Shown here: in pieces, positions 1-8,046 of the stretch
Layout: the number at the start of each line of letters is the position of its first letter
How positions within the stretch are numbered: position 1 is the stretch's first letter
Translations under genes and position numbers: made by a program
Assembly: GCA_020059045.1 (NCBI GenBank)
Contig: JAGVCW010000023.1
Span: forward strand, 1 to 50,188
Length of the DNA: 50,188 nt
Direction: 5' to 3'
DNA from: Minisyncoccota bacterium
Lineage (GTDB): Bacteria > Patescibacteriota > Minisyncoccia > Phycocordibacterales > Zambryskibacteraceae
Notes under the pieces: generated by a model
The model's database searches: none
Told to the model about the DNA's origin: nothing
Seen by the model: only the letters and a program-made list of their open reading frames with translations

Positions 1-172
1 CTCTTTAAGTGTTCTACAGTGGACATGGCGATAAGCTGTGTTTATGCCCCGTAGCAGGGCCACTCTGGCTTGAGCAACCAGAGATGAAGCTTGGACGTGT
101 CCTTTGGGCTTGCCCTTTGGACGTGATCCAAGAAAGCCAACAATGCTCACTTTGGGTGTAGAGGAAGTGGTG

Positions 173-306
173 TGCTACCGTAGAGGCATGCTACCGGAGT
201 CAGGTGTGCTACATCCTCCCCTCCGGTATATGAGCATGCTACCAACTCGGGACATGGCGTGCTACCTATTAGCCGTGGTGTGCTACACCAAGGGCAGGTA
301 TGCCAC
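173..306 (+). repeat. TGCTAC hexamer array
   Basis: Six exact copies of TGCTAC start at 173, 189, 207, 237, 260 and 281, usually preceded by GTG or CAT and followed by C; a variant TGCCAC starts at 301. Spacing is irregular (16-30 nt), so this is not a simple tandem repeat or a CRISPR array. It lies inside the candidate structured RNA. Confidence 0.6.
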
Positions 307-316
307 AGTATCCAAT

Positions 317-342
317 AGTCGCTAACATGAGCGGCTTTTTTT
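317..342 (+). terminator. Intrinsic terminator of the upstream RNA
   Basis: Stem AGTCGCT (317-323) pairs with AGCGGCT (330-336, one G-U) across loop AACATG, followed by a run of T to 342. It ends the transcript just before the parB promoter. Confidence 0.85.
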
Positions 343-360
343 GTACCTTGTACTTAAACA

Positions 361-388
361 TTGTGACCGTTCATGTGTGTGTTAAAAT
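361..388 (+). promoter_or_regulatory. parB promoter, leaderless type
   Basis: TTGTGA (361-366), 16-nt spacer, TAAAAT (383-388). The -10 ends 6 nt before the ATG at 395, so transcription should start at or next to the start codon. Confidence 0.55.
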
Positions 389-394
389 ATTTGT

Positions 395-1387
395 ATGTCG
401 CAATTTTATCAAGACTCAATATTTTGGATTGACGTAGGGAAGATTGAACCCAACCCCTATCAGCCACGAAAAGATTTTAGTGAGGCTGAGCTCCAAAGTT
501 TATCAGACTCAATACGTCAGTACGGTGTCCTACAGGCACTAGTCGTAACTCGTCAGGAATACGAAAAGGAGGACGGCGGTCTTGCTGTTCGCTATGAGCT
601 CATAGCTGGAGAGAGGCGCTTACGTGCATCTCGCATGGCAGGTCTTACTCAAGTCCCCTGTCTTATTAAGACTGGTGACGACACTGACTTAATGAAACTT
701 GAGCTCTCTATTATAGAGAACATTCAACGTGAAGATTTGAATCCGGTAGATCGTGCTAGAGCATTTGAACGTCTGGCAAATGAGTTTGGTTTCAAGCATC
801 ACATCATTGCGGAGAAGATTGGCAAGAGTCGTGAATATGTCTCGAATACAATGCGTCTTCTCATTTTGCCTCCCGAAATCCTCGACGCACTCTCTCGAAG
901 TAAAATTTCTGAAGGGCATGCACGCCCTCTCATGATGCTTAATGACAGACCCGATGAGCAAATGGTTTTGTTTAAGGAAATTACATTTAAAAAACTTACA
1001 GTGCGTGAAGCAGAAGGTATTGCGCGACGAGTGGCAGTAGACAAGGTACGGAAGAAGGAGAGAGCCATAGATCCAGAGATAATAGATCTTGAAGAGAAGC
1101 TAAGGGAAGTGCTTGGCACACGAGTACAGATTGAGCGAAGAGATGTGGGCGGCAAGATAATGATTGATTTCTTCTCTAATGAAGATTTAAGAAGTCTACT
1201 TTCAATAATAGATAATCAGTCCAAGGGGGTCGCGAGAAATCCGAATGAATCACTAGAGAAGTATGAATCAGAAAATCCTATTCCTAAGGTTCAAAATACA
1301 GAGACAATAAATACTCCAATTGATGACAGCACTAAAGATGATGAGAAGGATGTAGAAATGTATTCGGTGAAAAACTTTACGGTTTAA
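395..1387 (+). CDS. parB: ParB/RepB/Spo0J family chromosome-partition protein
   Basis: ParB binds parS sites, uses CTP to close as a sliding clamp on DNA, and works with a ParA ATPase in chromosome segregation. The 330-residue product has the family order: an N-terminal ParB/sulfiredoxin-like domain with the CTP-binding motif GERRLRA (residues 72-78) and the ENIQRE motif (108-113), a central helix-turn-helix DNA-binding domain (about 120-210, with SEGHARPL), and a poorly conserved acidic tail. Length is a little above the usual 280-300 because of this tail. The start is fixed by a -10 box 6 nt upstream. There is no ParA gene in the window, and I found no parS-like palindrome here. Transcription ends at a hairpin just after the gene. 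Confidence 0.92.
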   Translation: MSQFYQDSIFWIDVGKIEPNPYQPRKDFSEAELQSLSDSIRQYGVLQALVVTRQEYEKEDGGLAVRYELIAGERRLRASRMAGLTQVPCLIKTGDDTDLMKLELSIIENIQREDLNPVDRARAFERLANEFGFKHHIIAEKIGKSREYVSNTMRLLILPPEILDALSRSKISEGHARPLMMLNDRPDEQMVLFKEITFKKLTVREAEGIARRVAVDKVRKKERAIDPEIIDLEEKLREVLGTRVQIERRDVGGKIMIDFFSNEDLRSLLSIIDNQSKGVARNPNESLEKYESENPIPKVQNTETINTPIDDSTKDDEKDVEMYSVKNFTV

Positions 1388-1416
1388 TTGGACAGGAGTT
1401 GTTTTGGGTCATGAAT

Positions 1417-1442
1417 AAAACTGTTTCATCAAACAGTTTTTT
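1417..1442 (+). terminator. Terminator of parB
   Basis: AAAACTGTTT (1417-1426), loop CATC, AAACAGTTTT (1431-1440), then TT. A 10-bp perfect stem located 29 nt after the parB stop. Confidence 0.8.
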
Positions 1443-1618
1443 CGCGATTATTACATAATCTGTCCACTCATTGGATCTTTTATATAAGCTCTCAATGAGT
1501 CTTGCGAAGCTCCAAGTTTTCGCTTCTCACCCGACTCGGTATCTCGCGTGCTCGCTCGATAAACCTCCGTCTCACTAAAACTATTTCCGTACACAACGTA
1601 GGTTGTGTACTTTCCAGA
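1443..1618. other. Non-coding stretch with inverted repeats
   Basis: No gene is supported here. Two inverted repeats are visible: CTCATTG with CAATGAG around 1467-1499, and a perfect GTACACAAC (1589-1597) / GTTGTGTAC (1602-1610) with a 4-nt loop. The stretch between them is GC-richer. It lies between the parB terminator and the topA-tail remnant and may be decayed sequence from the same lost gene copy. Confidence 0.5.
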
Positions 1619-1690
1619 TTATTTCTTTAACTTGTGTGGTTTATGGTTAGAACAGTTTTTTTGAACACCTCTCAGGAATAGTTTTAGGTC
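1619..1690 (-). pseudogene. Remnant of a duplicated topA 3' end
   Basis: Read on the minus strand, this segment encodes the tail of a second TopA: TIPERCS, then after a one-base insertion in an A run NCSNHKPHKLKK and a TAA stop. The functional topA ends TIPERCSNKNCPNHNPHKLKK and a TAG stop. The last 40 bp match topA bases 1821-1860 at 35 of 40 positions, and several differences are synonymous, which suggests the copy diverged while still coding. Upstream (1690-1800) similarity fades and an in-frame TGA appears. I infer that a topA paralogue or tandem copy was lost, leaving only this end. A partial-duplication origin is equally possible. Confidence 0.65.
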
Positions 1691-1818
1691 ACAAATATTT
1701 TGCTCGCTGCCGCTTGCAAAATTTTGCGACCCCGGCTCACCATTTTCTTCTGCTAAAGAAAATATGGCTGCGCCTCACACAGACCTCGTGCGTACAAAAC
1801 AATTTGGACGCTTCAAAA

Positions 1819-4017
1819 CTATTTTTTCAACTTGTGTGGATTATGATTAGGACAGTTTTTGTTACTACAACGCTCTGGAATGGTCTTCGTGCCTTGCATC
1901 ATGAGGCTACCGCACATTTGGCAAATTTGTCCCGTAGGTTTAGCTTTTATTGCATTTTTGCATTTAGGATAGTTACTACAGGAGTAGAAAATTCCAAAGC
2001 GTCCCCGGCGTTCCATCATTTCTCCCTCGCCACATGTTGGGCATTTGACTCCTGTTAGAAGTTTTTTCTTAGCTTCAGGGTCTTCTTTCACAAATTTACA
2101 TTTTGGGTATCTTGCACAAGCAATAAATCTTCCGTATCTACCGTCCCGCTCAAAGAGATTGCCTTTGCCGCACTCTGGGCAGAGCTCACCAGTATCTTTA
2201 GGCCCTGCAAGCTCCTCACCATCAATGGTGCGTGCACCAGCGCAGTCAGGGAATTTTTCACAAGAAAGGAATTTTCCTGTTTTACTCAATTTTATTATCA
2301 TTCCACCTCCACACTTGGGACATTTCCATTTATCGTCTGCTTTCCCAAGATTTGTAATCTTTTCTATTTTATCTTTAGCTTTAACTTCTTTAGTAAATGG
2401 AGTATAAAAGTCTTTGAGTGTCTTTTCATACTCACGTTTACCACTTGCAATATCATCAAGCTCGTCTTCCATCTCTGCAGTAAATGAGTCACTAATATAA
2501 TCGGTAAAGTTATTTTCAAGAAATGTGCTTACCACGTCTCCAGTGTCCGTGGGGACAAGTGACCTGTCTATTTTGTCCACATAACCTCTATCTGCAAGTG
2601 TTTTCATTATGCTTGCATACGTTGAGGGTCTGCCTATACCTCTTTTTTCAAGTTCTTTTATAAGACCAGCTTCTGAGTAGCGAGGTGGAGGAGTAGTTTC
2701 TTTTTCTAGAGCAGTGATGTCTTCTAGTGTGAGTGGATCGCCGCTTGCGCATTTTGGAAGCTCAACGTCGTCTTGGCGTGCGCGAGGATCTGCAATAAGC
2801 CACCCATCGAATAAAATGCGAGAGCCGTTTGCAACAAAATCCGGTATAGATTTACTTTCTATATTTGCGCTGATTCTCGTACGCAGTGTCTTAGCGTCTG
2901 TCATTTGAGAAGCAAGAGTTCTCTGCCAGATGAGATTGTAAAGCTTTTCCTGTTCATTGTTTGCTCCAGCAGAACTTTTTGAAAAGTTAGTAGGTCTTAT
3001 CGCTTCATGGGCTTCTTGAGCATTCTTGCTTTTTCCTTTGAATACGCGGTTTTGCAGATATTCTTTTCCGTACTTCTTCTCAATTGTTTGTGAAATTTGA
3101 GATATGGCTTGCGCACTAAGAGTGGTACTGTCAGTTCTCATGTAAGTTATATGCCCTTCTTCATAGAGCTTTTGAGCTATACCCATGGTGCGTGAAGGTG
3201 AGAGACCGAGCCTTGATGACGCGGCTTGCTGAAGAGTGGATGTTATAAATGGGGGTCTAGGTGAGCGTTTGACCTCAGTTTCTTTAACCTCGAGAACATT
3301 CCATTTTTCTTCCTTTGCCTTTGCGAGTATTGTATCAACTTCGGATTGCTCCTTCGGCTCCTTGATACACGTAAATGTAATTTGTTCGTCTTTCTTTGTC
3401 TTGAAGTTTCCTTCAATTGTAAAAAACTTCTCAGGCTTAAATGCTCTGATCTCTCTTTCGCGTTCCATGATTATGCGTAGTGCGGGAGACTGTACACGTC
3501 CGGCCGAAAGACCATATCGAACTTTTTTCCAAATTAATCCAGATAAGTCATAGCCGACTAGGCGATCAAGAACTCGTCTTGCTTCTTGGGCTCGACGCAA
3601 ATTCTCATCAATTGATCTCGGATGAGTCAAGGCTTCTTCTATGGCTTCCTTTGTTATCTCATGATATGTGACACGTCTAATATTTTTTATGCTCTGTGTT
3701 TTATTTTTCGTATCTTTTTTTAAAAGTTCGCTTAAATGCCAGGCTATTGCTTCCCCTTCACGGTCCGGGTCAGTTGCAAGTATTATCTCTTCTGAATGTG
3801 CTGCTAATTTTCTTATTTCTGTAATTACCTTTTCTTTACCTTTGGATATTTCATAATTTGGGATAAAGCCAGCCTCTATATCTATAGCTTTCTTGTTTGA
3901 CTTCGGTAGATCACGAACGTGCCCAATGGAAGCAACCACATGATAATCACTACCAAGGTATTTCCCAATGGTTTTCGCTTTTGCTGGTGATTCTACGATT
4001 AAAAGTTTTTTACTCAT
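1819..4017 (-). CDS. topA: DNA topoisomerase I (type IA) with four zinc-ribbon modules
   Basis: The enzyme relaxes negatively supercoiled DNA by nicking one strand through a tyrosine ester. The 732-residue product has an N-terminal Toprim domain (LLIVESPAKAKTIGKYLG at the start, TDPDREGEA at 82-90) and the catalytic tyrosine in ITYMRTDS (about residue 292). The C-terminus carries zinc-ribbon modules: three of the CPxCGxG..CxxxPxC type and a fourth with CQMCG..CSNKNC. The start is set at the ATG at 4017 (MSKKLLIVES), which fits the family N-terminus. The frame is open for 45 more codons upstream but that extension is not family-like. Downstream, a decayed copy of its own 3' end is present. Confidence 0.97.
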   Translation of the reverse strand: MSKKLLIVESPAKAKTIGKYLGSDYHVVASIGHVRDLPKSNKKAIDIEAGFIPNYEISKGKEKVITEIRKLAAHSEEIILATDPDREGEAIAWHLSELLKKDTKNKTQSIKNIRRVTYHEITKEAIEEALTHPRSIDENLRRAQEARRVLDRLVGYDLSGLIWKKVRYGLSAGRVQSPALRIIMEREREIRAFKPEKFFTIEGNFKTKKDEQITFTCIKEPKEQSEVDTILAKAKEEKWNVLEVKETEVKRSPRPPFITSTLQQAASSRLGLSPSRTMGIAQKLYEEGHITYMRTDSTTLSAQAISQISQTIEKKYGKEYLQNRVFKGKSKNAQEAHEAIRPTNFSKSSAGANNEQEKLYNLIWQRTLASQMTDAKTLRTRISANIESKSIPDFVANGSRILFDGWLIADPRARQDDVELPKCASGDPLTLEDITALEKETTPPPRYSEAGLIKELEKRGIGRPSTYASIMKTLADRGYVDKIDRSLVPTDTGDVVSTFLENNFTDYISDSFTAEMEDELDDIASGKREYEKTLKDFYTPFTKEVKAKDKIEKITNLGKADDKWKCPKCGGGMIIKLSKTGKFLSCEKFPDCAGARTIDGEELAGPKDTGELCPECGKGNLFERDGRYGRFIACARYPKCKFVKEDPEAKKKLLTGVKCPTCGEGEMMERRGRFGIFYSCSNYPKCKNAIKAKPTGQICQMCGSLMMQGTKTIPERCSNKNCPNHNPHKLKK

Positions 4018-4192
4018 CCCGTACGAAACAGGTCGCGAGGAGCGAACTCTGTTATAAAATATCTTGTAATAGAATTGAATTTTGTACCTGTACCTTACTT
4101 TATGTATTGAAACCGCGACCGCGGTTTTGTGCGGGACAGGTTCAGCTAACATTAGTACTATAAAGATTTTTATAATGCAAATGAGTGTGATG
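4018..4192. other. topA upstream region with GC-rich palindrome
   Basis: The intergenic region ahead of topA contains AACCGCG (4111-4117) and CGCGGTT (4120-4126), a palindrome with a two-base centre that could be an operator. No clear promoter was resolved. No gene is supported. Confidence 0.4.
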
Positions 4193-4216
4193 AAAAAACA
4201 AGCATTTCTGCTTGTT
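4193..4216 (-). terminator. Terminator after the small membrane protein
   Basis: On the minus strand AACAAGCA, loop GAAA, TGCTTGTT, followed by TTTT. It lies 59 nt beyond the stop of the 4562-4275 gene. Confidence 0.85.
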
Positions 4217-4274
4217 ACTATTGAATGTACTACATGTTTTGGAAACAGGTTTCACTGATCCTCTAGAATTCACT

Positions 4275-4562
4275 TTACACTCTTCGTTGCCCCTTAGGAG
4301 GATTGTACCAGCGACCAAACAATGCAAAGCCTATAACCCACCCGGTAAATGCAGTAAGCACTTTCCACCAACTTGTACCAGGAGCTGAGGTACCAATAAA
4401 AAATGTTGCAAATACTGACATCACGAAAAGTAAATGTTCAATTAGCCTATAAAACCCTATGGATATTCCGCCTCTACTTACTCTCCCCATAAGTTGCAAC
4501 ACGTATTGAAAGAGAATAGCGAGCGAAATAGTTGAAAATAAAAGAACAAGAAAAGTGAGCAT
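4275..4562 (-). CDS. Small membrane protein, three predicted helices
   Basis: I do not recognise this 95-residue protein. It has three hydrophobic segments (about 1-22, 40-60 and 68-84) separated by short basic loops, and a basic C-terminus ending PPKGQRRV. A GGAGG ribosome-binding site lies 4 nt before the ATG. A TATAAT-like -10 on the minus strand (4604-4609) with TTTACA (4625-4630) gives it a possible promoter of its own between it and dprA. It sits between dprA and topA on the same strand and ends at a strong hairpin terminator. Role unknown. Confidence 0.75.
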   Translation of the reverse strand: MLTFLVLLFSTISLAILFQYVLQLMGRVSRGGISIGFYRLIEHLLFVMSVFATFFIGTSAPGTSWWKVLTAFTGWVIGFALFGRWYNPPKGQRRV

Positions 4563-4603
4563 CCTGCCTCCAGCGTTTAAGTGACAAGAATTTTCTACTT
4601 TTA

Positions 4604-4630
4604 ATTATATATAAATATAGAGATTGTAAA
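4604..4630 (-). promoter_or_regulatory. Possible promoter of the small membrane protein
   Basis: Minus strand TTTACA (4630-4625), 15-nt spacer, TATAAT (4609-4604). The spacer is short but the -10 is consensus. Confidence 0.4.
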
Positions 4631-4649
4631 ATGGACTATTGTGTCTATA

Positions 4650-5519
4650 CTAATTTAGTCTTATTTCTCCCATTTCTTCCTTTATAACTCCTTTTATTTC
4701 CATAGCGCTAATAATCATATTTGTTTTACTTGTGGACCATGCAAGAGATCGTATCAAGTCATCACGTGATGTAGGTTCGTGAAGTAGATCGATAATCTGC
4801 TTTTCATCACTTGTTAAATCAATATAACTAGAATTTAATCTTTCTCCTTGATTCAAACTAAGGGTCTCAAATCCTAGTGCATTTATTAGGTCAAGAGGAC
4901 TTGTTATAGGTGTTGCTCCAAGACGAATAAGCATATGAGGACCAGCAGAAGTAGGAGAGAATACTGAGCCAGGCACTGTGAGCACATCGCGATTATACTC
5001 TGTAGCTAGGCGAGAGGTTATTAGAGTTCCAGATTTTATTGCTGACTCTATTACAAGAACAGCGTGACTCATGCCAGCCATAATGCGGTTTCTGCGTGGG
5101 AAGCTCCAAAGTGTAGAACGAAAATTATTTTCAAATTCTGACAGAAGTCCTCCACCCCTCTCCACTATTTCTTCTGCTAAGTGAAGATGCGATCGTGGGT
5201 AAAGCGTGGCATGTCCTAGACCTGATCCAGGCACTGCAATGGTTTCTATATTATTTGAAAGAGCCGCCTTGTGTGCAAGGGAGTCTGTACCAAGTGCAAG
5301 ACCAGAAACTATTGTAACCGGATAACCTCGCAGACCCTTTATGAGGTTTTCACAGACCTCCTTGCCATAACTTGTAAACTTGCGTGTTCCAACGACGCAA
5401 AGAATTTTGTTTTGAGATTGCGGCAGGTTACCTGCACAAAATAGGCGTTTCGGTGAGTCTGGAATCTCATGCAAAAGTGGTGGAAATTCCTCGTGTTTTA
5501 GCTCTCGAATAGAATACAT
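4650..5519 (-). CDS. dprA: DNA processing protein DprA/Smf
   Basis: DprA loads RecA on incoming single-stranded DNA during natural transformation. The 289-residue product has the Rossmann-fold core with VGTRKFTSYG, SGLALGTDSLAHKAAL, the PRRNRIMAG motif, IKSGTLITSRLATEYNR and a VPGS motif. The C-terminal part (about 225-289) is a winged-helix-like tail. An N-terminal SAM-like domain, seen in longer homologues, is absent, so this is the short form. It reads away from the 5572 gene across a 52-bp divergent spacer. It is consistent with competence, which CPR genomes often keep, but no other com gene is in the window. Confidence 0.95.
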   Translation of the reverse strand: MYSIRELKHEEFPPLLHEIPDSPKRLFCAGNLPQSQNKILCVVGTRKFTSYGKEVCENLIKGLRGYPVTIVSGLALGTDSLAHKAALSNNIETIAVPGSGLGHATLYPRSHLHLAEEIVERGGGLLSEFENNFRSTLWSFPRRNRIMAGMSHAVLVIESAIKSGTLITSRLATEYNRDVLTVPGSVFSPTSAGPHMLIRLGATPITSPLDLINALGFETLSLNQGERLNSSYIDLTSDEKQIIDLLHEPTSRDDLIRSLAWSTSKTNMIISAMEIKGVIKEEMGEIRLN

Positions 5520-5557
5520 AGTATAATTAACTACCTGTATTAATGAGTAATATAGAT

Positions 5558-5563
5558 TAAAAT
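5558..5563 (+). promoter_or_regulatory. -10 box of the 5572 gene
   Basis: TAAAAT ends 8 nt before the ATG at 5572, the leaderless or near-leaderless arrangement seen at several genes here. Confidence 0.45.
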
Positions 5564-5571
5564 ACTTAACT

Positions 5572-5901
5572 ATGGAAGCCCTTGATAATTCATCTGAAGA
5601 AAGTGGTGAAAGAGATGAATATTCTGAAGAAATTCAAGCAGAAGCTCGTGAATTTTCAAATTTAGTTGAATCGTCAGAGACTAGTGGTGAGAGATTAGAA
5701 ATTATTCGTAAGATGATACTTTTACAAAAACTAGAAAAAAATTTAGGGAGTATTAAAGTAGAGATTGATATAAATGAAAAATTGGGAGGAACGGATTTAG
5801 AAAGAAAGCGATTAGTTCAAATCATGAGTCAAATCATAGTTAGTATCAATCAAGTAAGAAATAGAATTAACTTACCACCCAAATACCCAGAAAATGTTTA
5901 A
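5572..5901 (+). CDS. Hypothetical acidic helical protein
   Basis: The 109-residue product is not recognised. The first 45 residues are strongly acidic and serine-rich (EESGERDEYSEEIQAEAREF). The rest alternates charged and hydrophobic residues and probably forms two helices (LEIIRKMILLQKLEKNLG and the segment near IMSQIIVSINQVRNRI), so a small helical bundle or coiled coil is likely. No signal peptide or membrane segment is seen. It lies between divergent dprA and serS, 28 nt ahead of serS. Confidence 0.7.
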   Translation: MEALDNSSEESGERDEYSEEIQAEAREFSNLVESSETSGERLEIIRKMILLQKLEKNLGSIKVEIDINEKLGGTDLERKRLVQIMSQIIVSINQVRNRINLPPKYPENV

Positions 5902-5929
5902 ATTGGACCAGTAAATAATTGTTACAATC

Positions 5930-7198
5930 ATGCTCGATATTAAATTCATTCGCGAAAATAAAGATTTAATTACTGAGGCGGCCCGCAAGAAGCGGATTAA
6001 ATTTGATGTAACTAAGCTCATTGATATTGATGAAGAGAGAAGAAAGATCTTGGCACAAGTTGAGTCAAAGCGAACAGTGCAAAACGATTTTAGTATGAAG
6101 ATTTCAAGTGAAGCAAACTCAAGCCTCAAGCTTCAATATATAGAAGAGATGAGAGTACTTAAGGAAGAACTTCAAAAAGAAGAGGAAAATTTAAAAAATG
6201 TAATGAAGAATTGGCAGAATTTGATGCTACAGGTTCCAAATATGCCAGATGTCTCAGTGCCAGAAGGAGAAAGTGATCAAGACAACAAGGAGATAAAGAA
6301 ATGGGGGGATATTAAAGAATTTAGCTTTAAGCCAAAAAGTCATATAGAAATAATGGAGGCGCTTCACATGGTTGATTTCGACCGAGGAACCAAGGTTGCC
6401 GGGTTCCGGGGGTATTTTCTCAAAAATGCTGGAGCACTTCTCTCATATGCGATATGGAACTATGCAATGGAATTTTTCTTAAAAAAAGATTTCGCTCCTT
6501 TTATTGTGCCTTCGCTTGTGCGAAAAGAAAATCTTTTAGGTACTGGTTTTATTCCACAAGGTGAAGAGGATTTATATAAAACTCAAGATGGAGATTATCT
6601 TGCAGGTACGGCAGAAGTAGCAACTATGGGGTATCACTCTGGGGAAACGCTCTCCCTCAGTGATCTACCAAAGAAATATTTGTCGTTCTCACCGTGCTTC
6701 AGAAGAGAGGCGGGAAGTCATGGCCGGGATATAAAAGGGTTAATAAGAGTTCACGAATTCTACAAGCTCGAGCAAGTAATACTGTGTGAAGCAAATCACG
6801 AAACGTCTGTCAGCTTTCACGAGGAGCTAAATAGAAATACTGAAGAATTTATAGAATCACTCGGTATTCCTTACCACACAGTAGTTAACTGTGGTGGAGA
6901 TCTAGGGTTAGGTCAGGTAAAAAAATACGACATCGAGCTTTGGGTTCCCCTTGAAAACACTTATCGCGAGATTAGCTCAGCATCCTATTTTCACGATTTC
7001 CAAACCAGGAGATTGAATATTCGCTACAAAGATGCCGATGGTAAGATGAAATTTGTTCATTCGCTTAACAGCACTGCGATTCCAACTCCACGAATATTAG
7101 TTTCACTTGTTGAGAATTTTCAAGAGGCTGATGGATCAATAAGGATTCCAGCTGTTCTACAGAAATACATGGCTGGGAAATTGGCCATATCCAAATAG
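5930..7198 (+). CDS. serS: Seryl-tRNA synthetase
   Basis: Charges tRNA-Ser with serine in the cytoplasm. The 422-residue class II synthetase starts with the usual LDIKFIRENKDLI and a long coiled-coil tRNA-binding arm (about 27-105), followed by the catalytic core. Motif 2 is clear (SPCFRREAGSHGRDIKGLIR followed by VHEFYKLE). Motif 3 is present but unusual: HSLNSTAIPTPRILVSLVEN rather than the common NGS-A-GR form, keeping the arginine. The LAGTAEVAT segment replaces the typical PTAEVP. Length matches the family. TACAAT ends 1 nt before the ATG, too close to serve as its promoter, so it may be cotranscribed with the upstream gene. ftsQ follows after 5 nt. Confidence 0.96.
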   Translation: MLDIKFIRENKDLITEAARKKRIKFDVTKLIDIDEERRKILAQVESKRTVQNDFSMKISSEANSSLKLQYIEEMRVLKEELQKEEENLKNVMKNWQNLMLQVPNMPDVSVPEGESDQDNKEIKKWGDIKEFSFKPKSHIEIMEALHMVDFDRGTKVAGFRGYFLKNAGALLSYAIWNYAMEFFLKKDFAPFIVPSLVRKENLLGTGFIPQGEEDLYKTQDGDYLAGTAEVATMGYHSGETLSLSDLPKKYLSFSPCFRREAGSHGRDIKGLIRVHEFYKLEQVILCEANHETSVSFHEELNRNTEEFIESLGIPYHTVVNCGGDLGLGQVKKYDIELWVPLENTYREISSASYFHDFQTRRLNIRYKDADGKMKFVHSLNSTAIPTPRILVSLVENFQEADGSIRIPAVLQKYMAGKLAISK

Positions 7199-7203
7199 TA
7201 GCA

Positions 7204-8010
7204 ATGCGTCATTTAAGATCAGCAAATTTACGCAAAAGAAGAGCGCAGCGGCTTACTTTGAGAACCCTTTTAGTTTTTATAGTAGTTGTTTTTATTATTG
7301 GTGTACCTATATTTCTCTCTAGACTTTCTACACTTCGGATAAATACAATAGAAATTAGTGGTAATACTATAGTTAGGGAAAACGATGTTAGAGCTCTGGC
7401 AGAGAAAGAAGTTTCTGGTAGTTATATGATGGTATTCCCAAAATCTAATTCGATAATTCTTTCGAAAAAGAAAATCAAAGAGGATATTCTAGCTAGTTTT
7501 CCGAGAATTCTTTCTGTTGAAACTGATGTAAAGAAATTTACAAAACTTGTGATCAATATTGTCGAAAGAGAACCCTCATATTTATGGTGTGCAAGTGCTT
7601 TAAATAATAATTGCTTCCTAGTAGATAGTGAGGGTTTTGTATTTGATGAAGCCCCAGTATTTAGTGGGGATCTGTATTTTATCTTTCGTGAAGGGCTTCT
7701 GGAAAACCCAATTGGTCAATATATTCTTCCTGAAGGTAAGTTTAAATTAGTTACAACTTTTTTAGACAAAACAAAAGAACTTGGCCTTAGAGCAGATTCA
7801 CTCGTGCTTAAGGATACAGACGAGTATATACTTGAAACTAAAGGCGGAGGCAAAATTGTTTTCTCGCTTGAGGAAGATGTTAATCACACACTATCTAATC
7901 TTGAATCGGTGCTTCTTGATAAGGATCTAGGTGTGTATGAGAATGGTGAGCTAATCGTAAAGATGATTGACCTGCGTTACGGCAATAAGGTGATAATAAA
8001 AAGGGAGTAA
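7204..8010 (+). CDS. ftsQ: FtsQ/DivIB-type cell division protein
   Basis: FtsQ is a bitopic membrane protein of the divisome that links FtsL/FtsB and later proteins. The 268-residue product has a basic cytoplasmic head (RHLRSANLRKRRAQR), one transmembrane helix (about 20-40), and a POTRA domain beginning LRINTIEISGNTIVRENDV. The beta domain that follows includes VEREPSYLWC. The start is 5 nt after serS, so the two may be cotranscribed. No mur or ftsA/ftsZ gene is nearby, which is unusual for ftsQ. Assignment rests on architecture and the POTRA signature. Confidence 0.82.
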   Translation: MRHLRSANLRKRRAQRLTLRTLLVFIVVVFIIGVPIFLSRLSTLRINTIEISGNTIVRENDVRALAEKEVSGSYMMVFPKSNSIILSKKKIKEDILASFPRILSVETDVKKFTKLVINIVEREPSYLWCASALNNNCFLVDSEGFVFDEAPVFSGDLYFIFREGLLENPIGQYILPEGKFKLVTTFLDKTKELGLRADSLVLKDTDEYILETKGGGKIVFSLEEDVNHTLSNLESVLLDKDLGVYENGELIVKMIDLRYGNKVIIKRE

Positions 8011-8033
8011 GTGACGAATGAGTGTTCACGAAC

Positions 8034-8039
8034 TATAAT
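8034..8039 (+). promoter_or_regulatory. Internal -10 box TATAAT before the 8047 gene
   Basis: A consensus TATAAT ends 7 nt before the ATG at 8047, so the membrane protein and Clp-like pair may have a leaderless promoter separate from ftsQ. Confidence 0.5.
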
Positions 8040-8046
8040 AATGAGT

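Larger units (their letters stand above)
40..342 (+). ncRNA. Candidate structured RNA (3' part), unknown class
   Basis: This stretch is clearly GC-richer than the flanking genes and has no convincing protein. It contains short hairpins, for example CTCTGG (63-68) with CCAGAG (78-83), GTCC (99-102) with GGAC (119-122), and TGGTGT-GCT-ACACCA around 277-291. The hexamer TGCTAC occurs six times (173, 189, 207, 237, 260, 281), with a variant TGCCAC at 301. It ends in an intrinsic terminator, so a plus-strand transcript runs through it. The 5' end is not defined and may lie before the window. A 73-residue reading frame (104-325) exists but its product looks low-complexity and follows the repeat, so I do not call it coding. 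Resemblance to tmRNA, RNase P or SRP RNA was looked for and not seen. Confidence 0.45.

Noticed and set aside
173-306. Possible CRISPR-like array
   Set aside because: The repeat is only 6-8 nt and spacing varies from 16 to 30; no direct repeat of CRISPR length occurs and no cas gene is in the window.
104-325. 73-residue reading frame in the first 350 bases
   Set aside because: Its residues follow the repeated TGCTAC hexamers and do not look protein-like; the region has RNA hairpins and a terminator.
1388-1412. Third copy of the topA tail
   Set aside because: A stretch near 1392-1410 matches 1673-1690 at about 14 of 18 bases but gives no coherent TopA codons, so it may be chance.
3236-3553. 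Open frames on the plus strand inside topA
   Set aside because: They are antisense shadows of topA with no ribosome-binding site, promoter or recognisable product.
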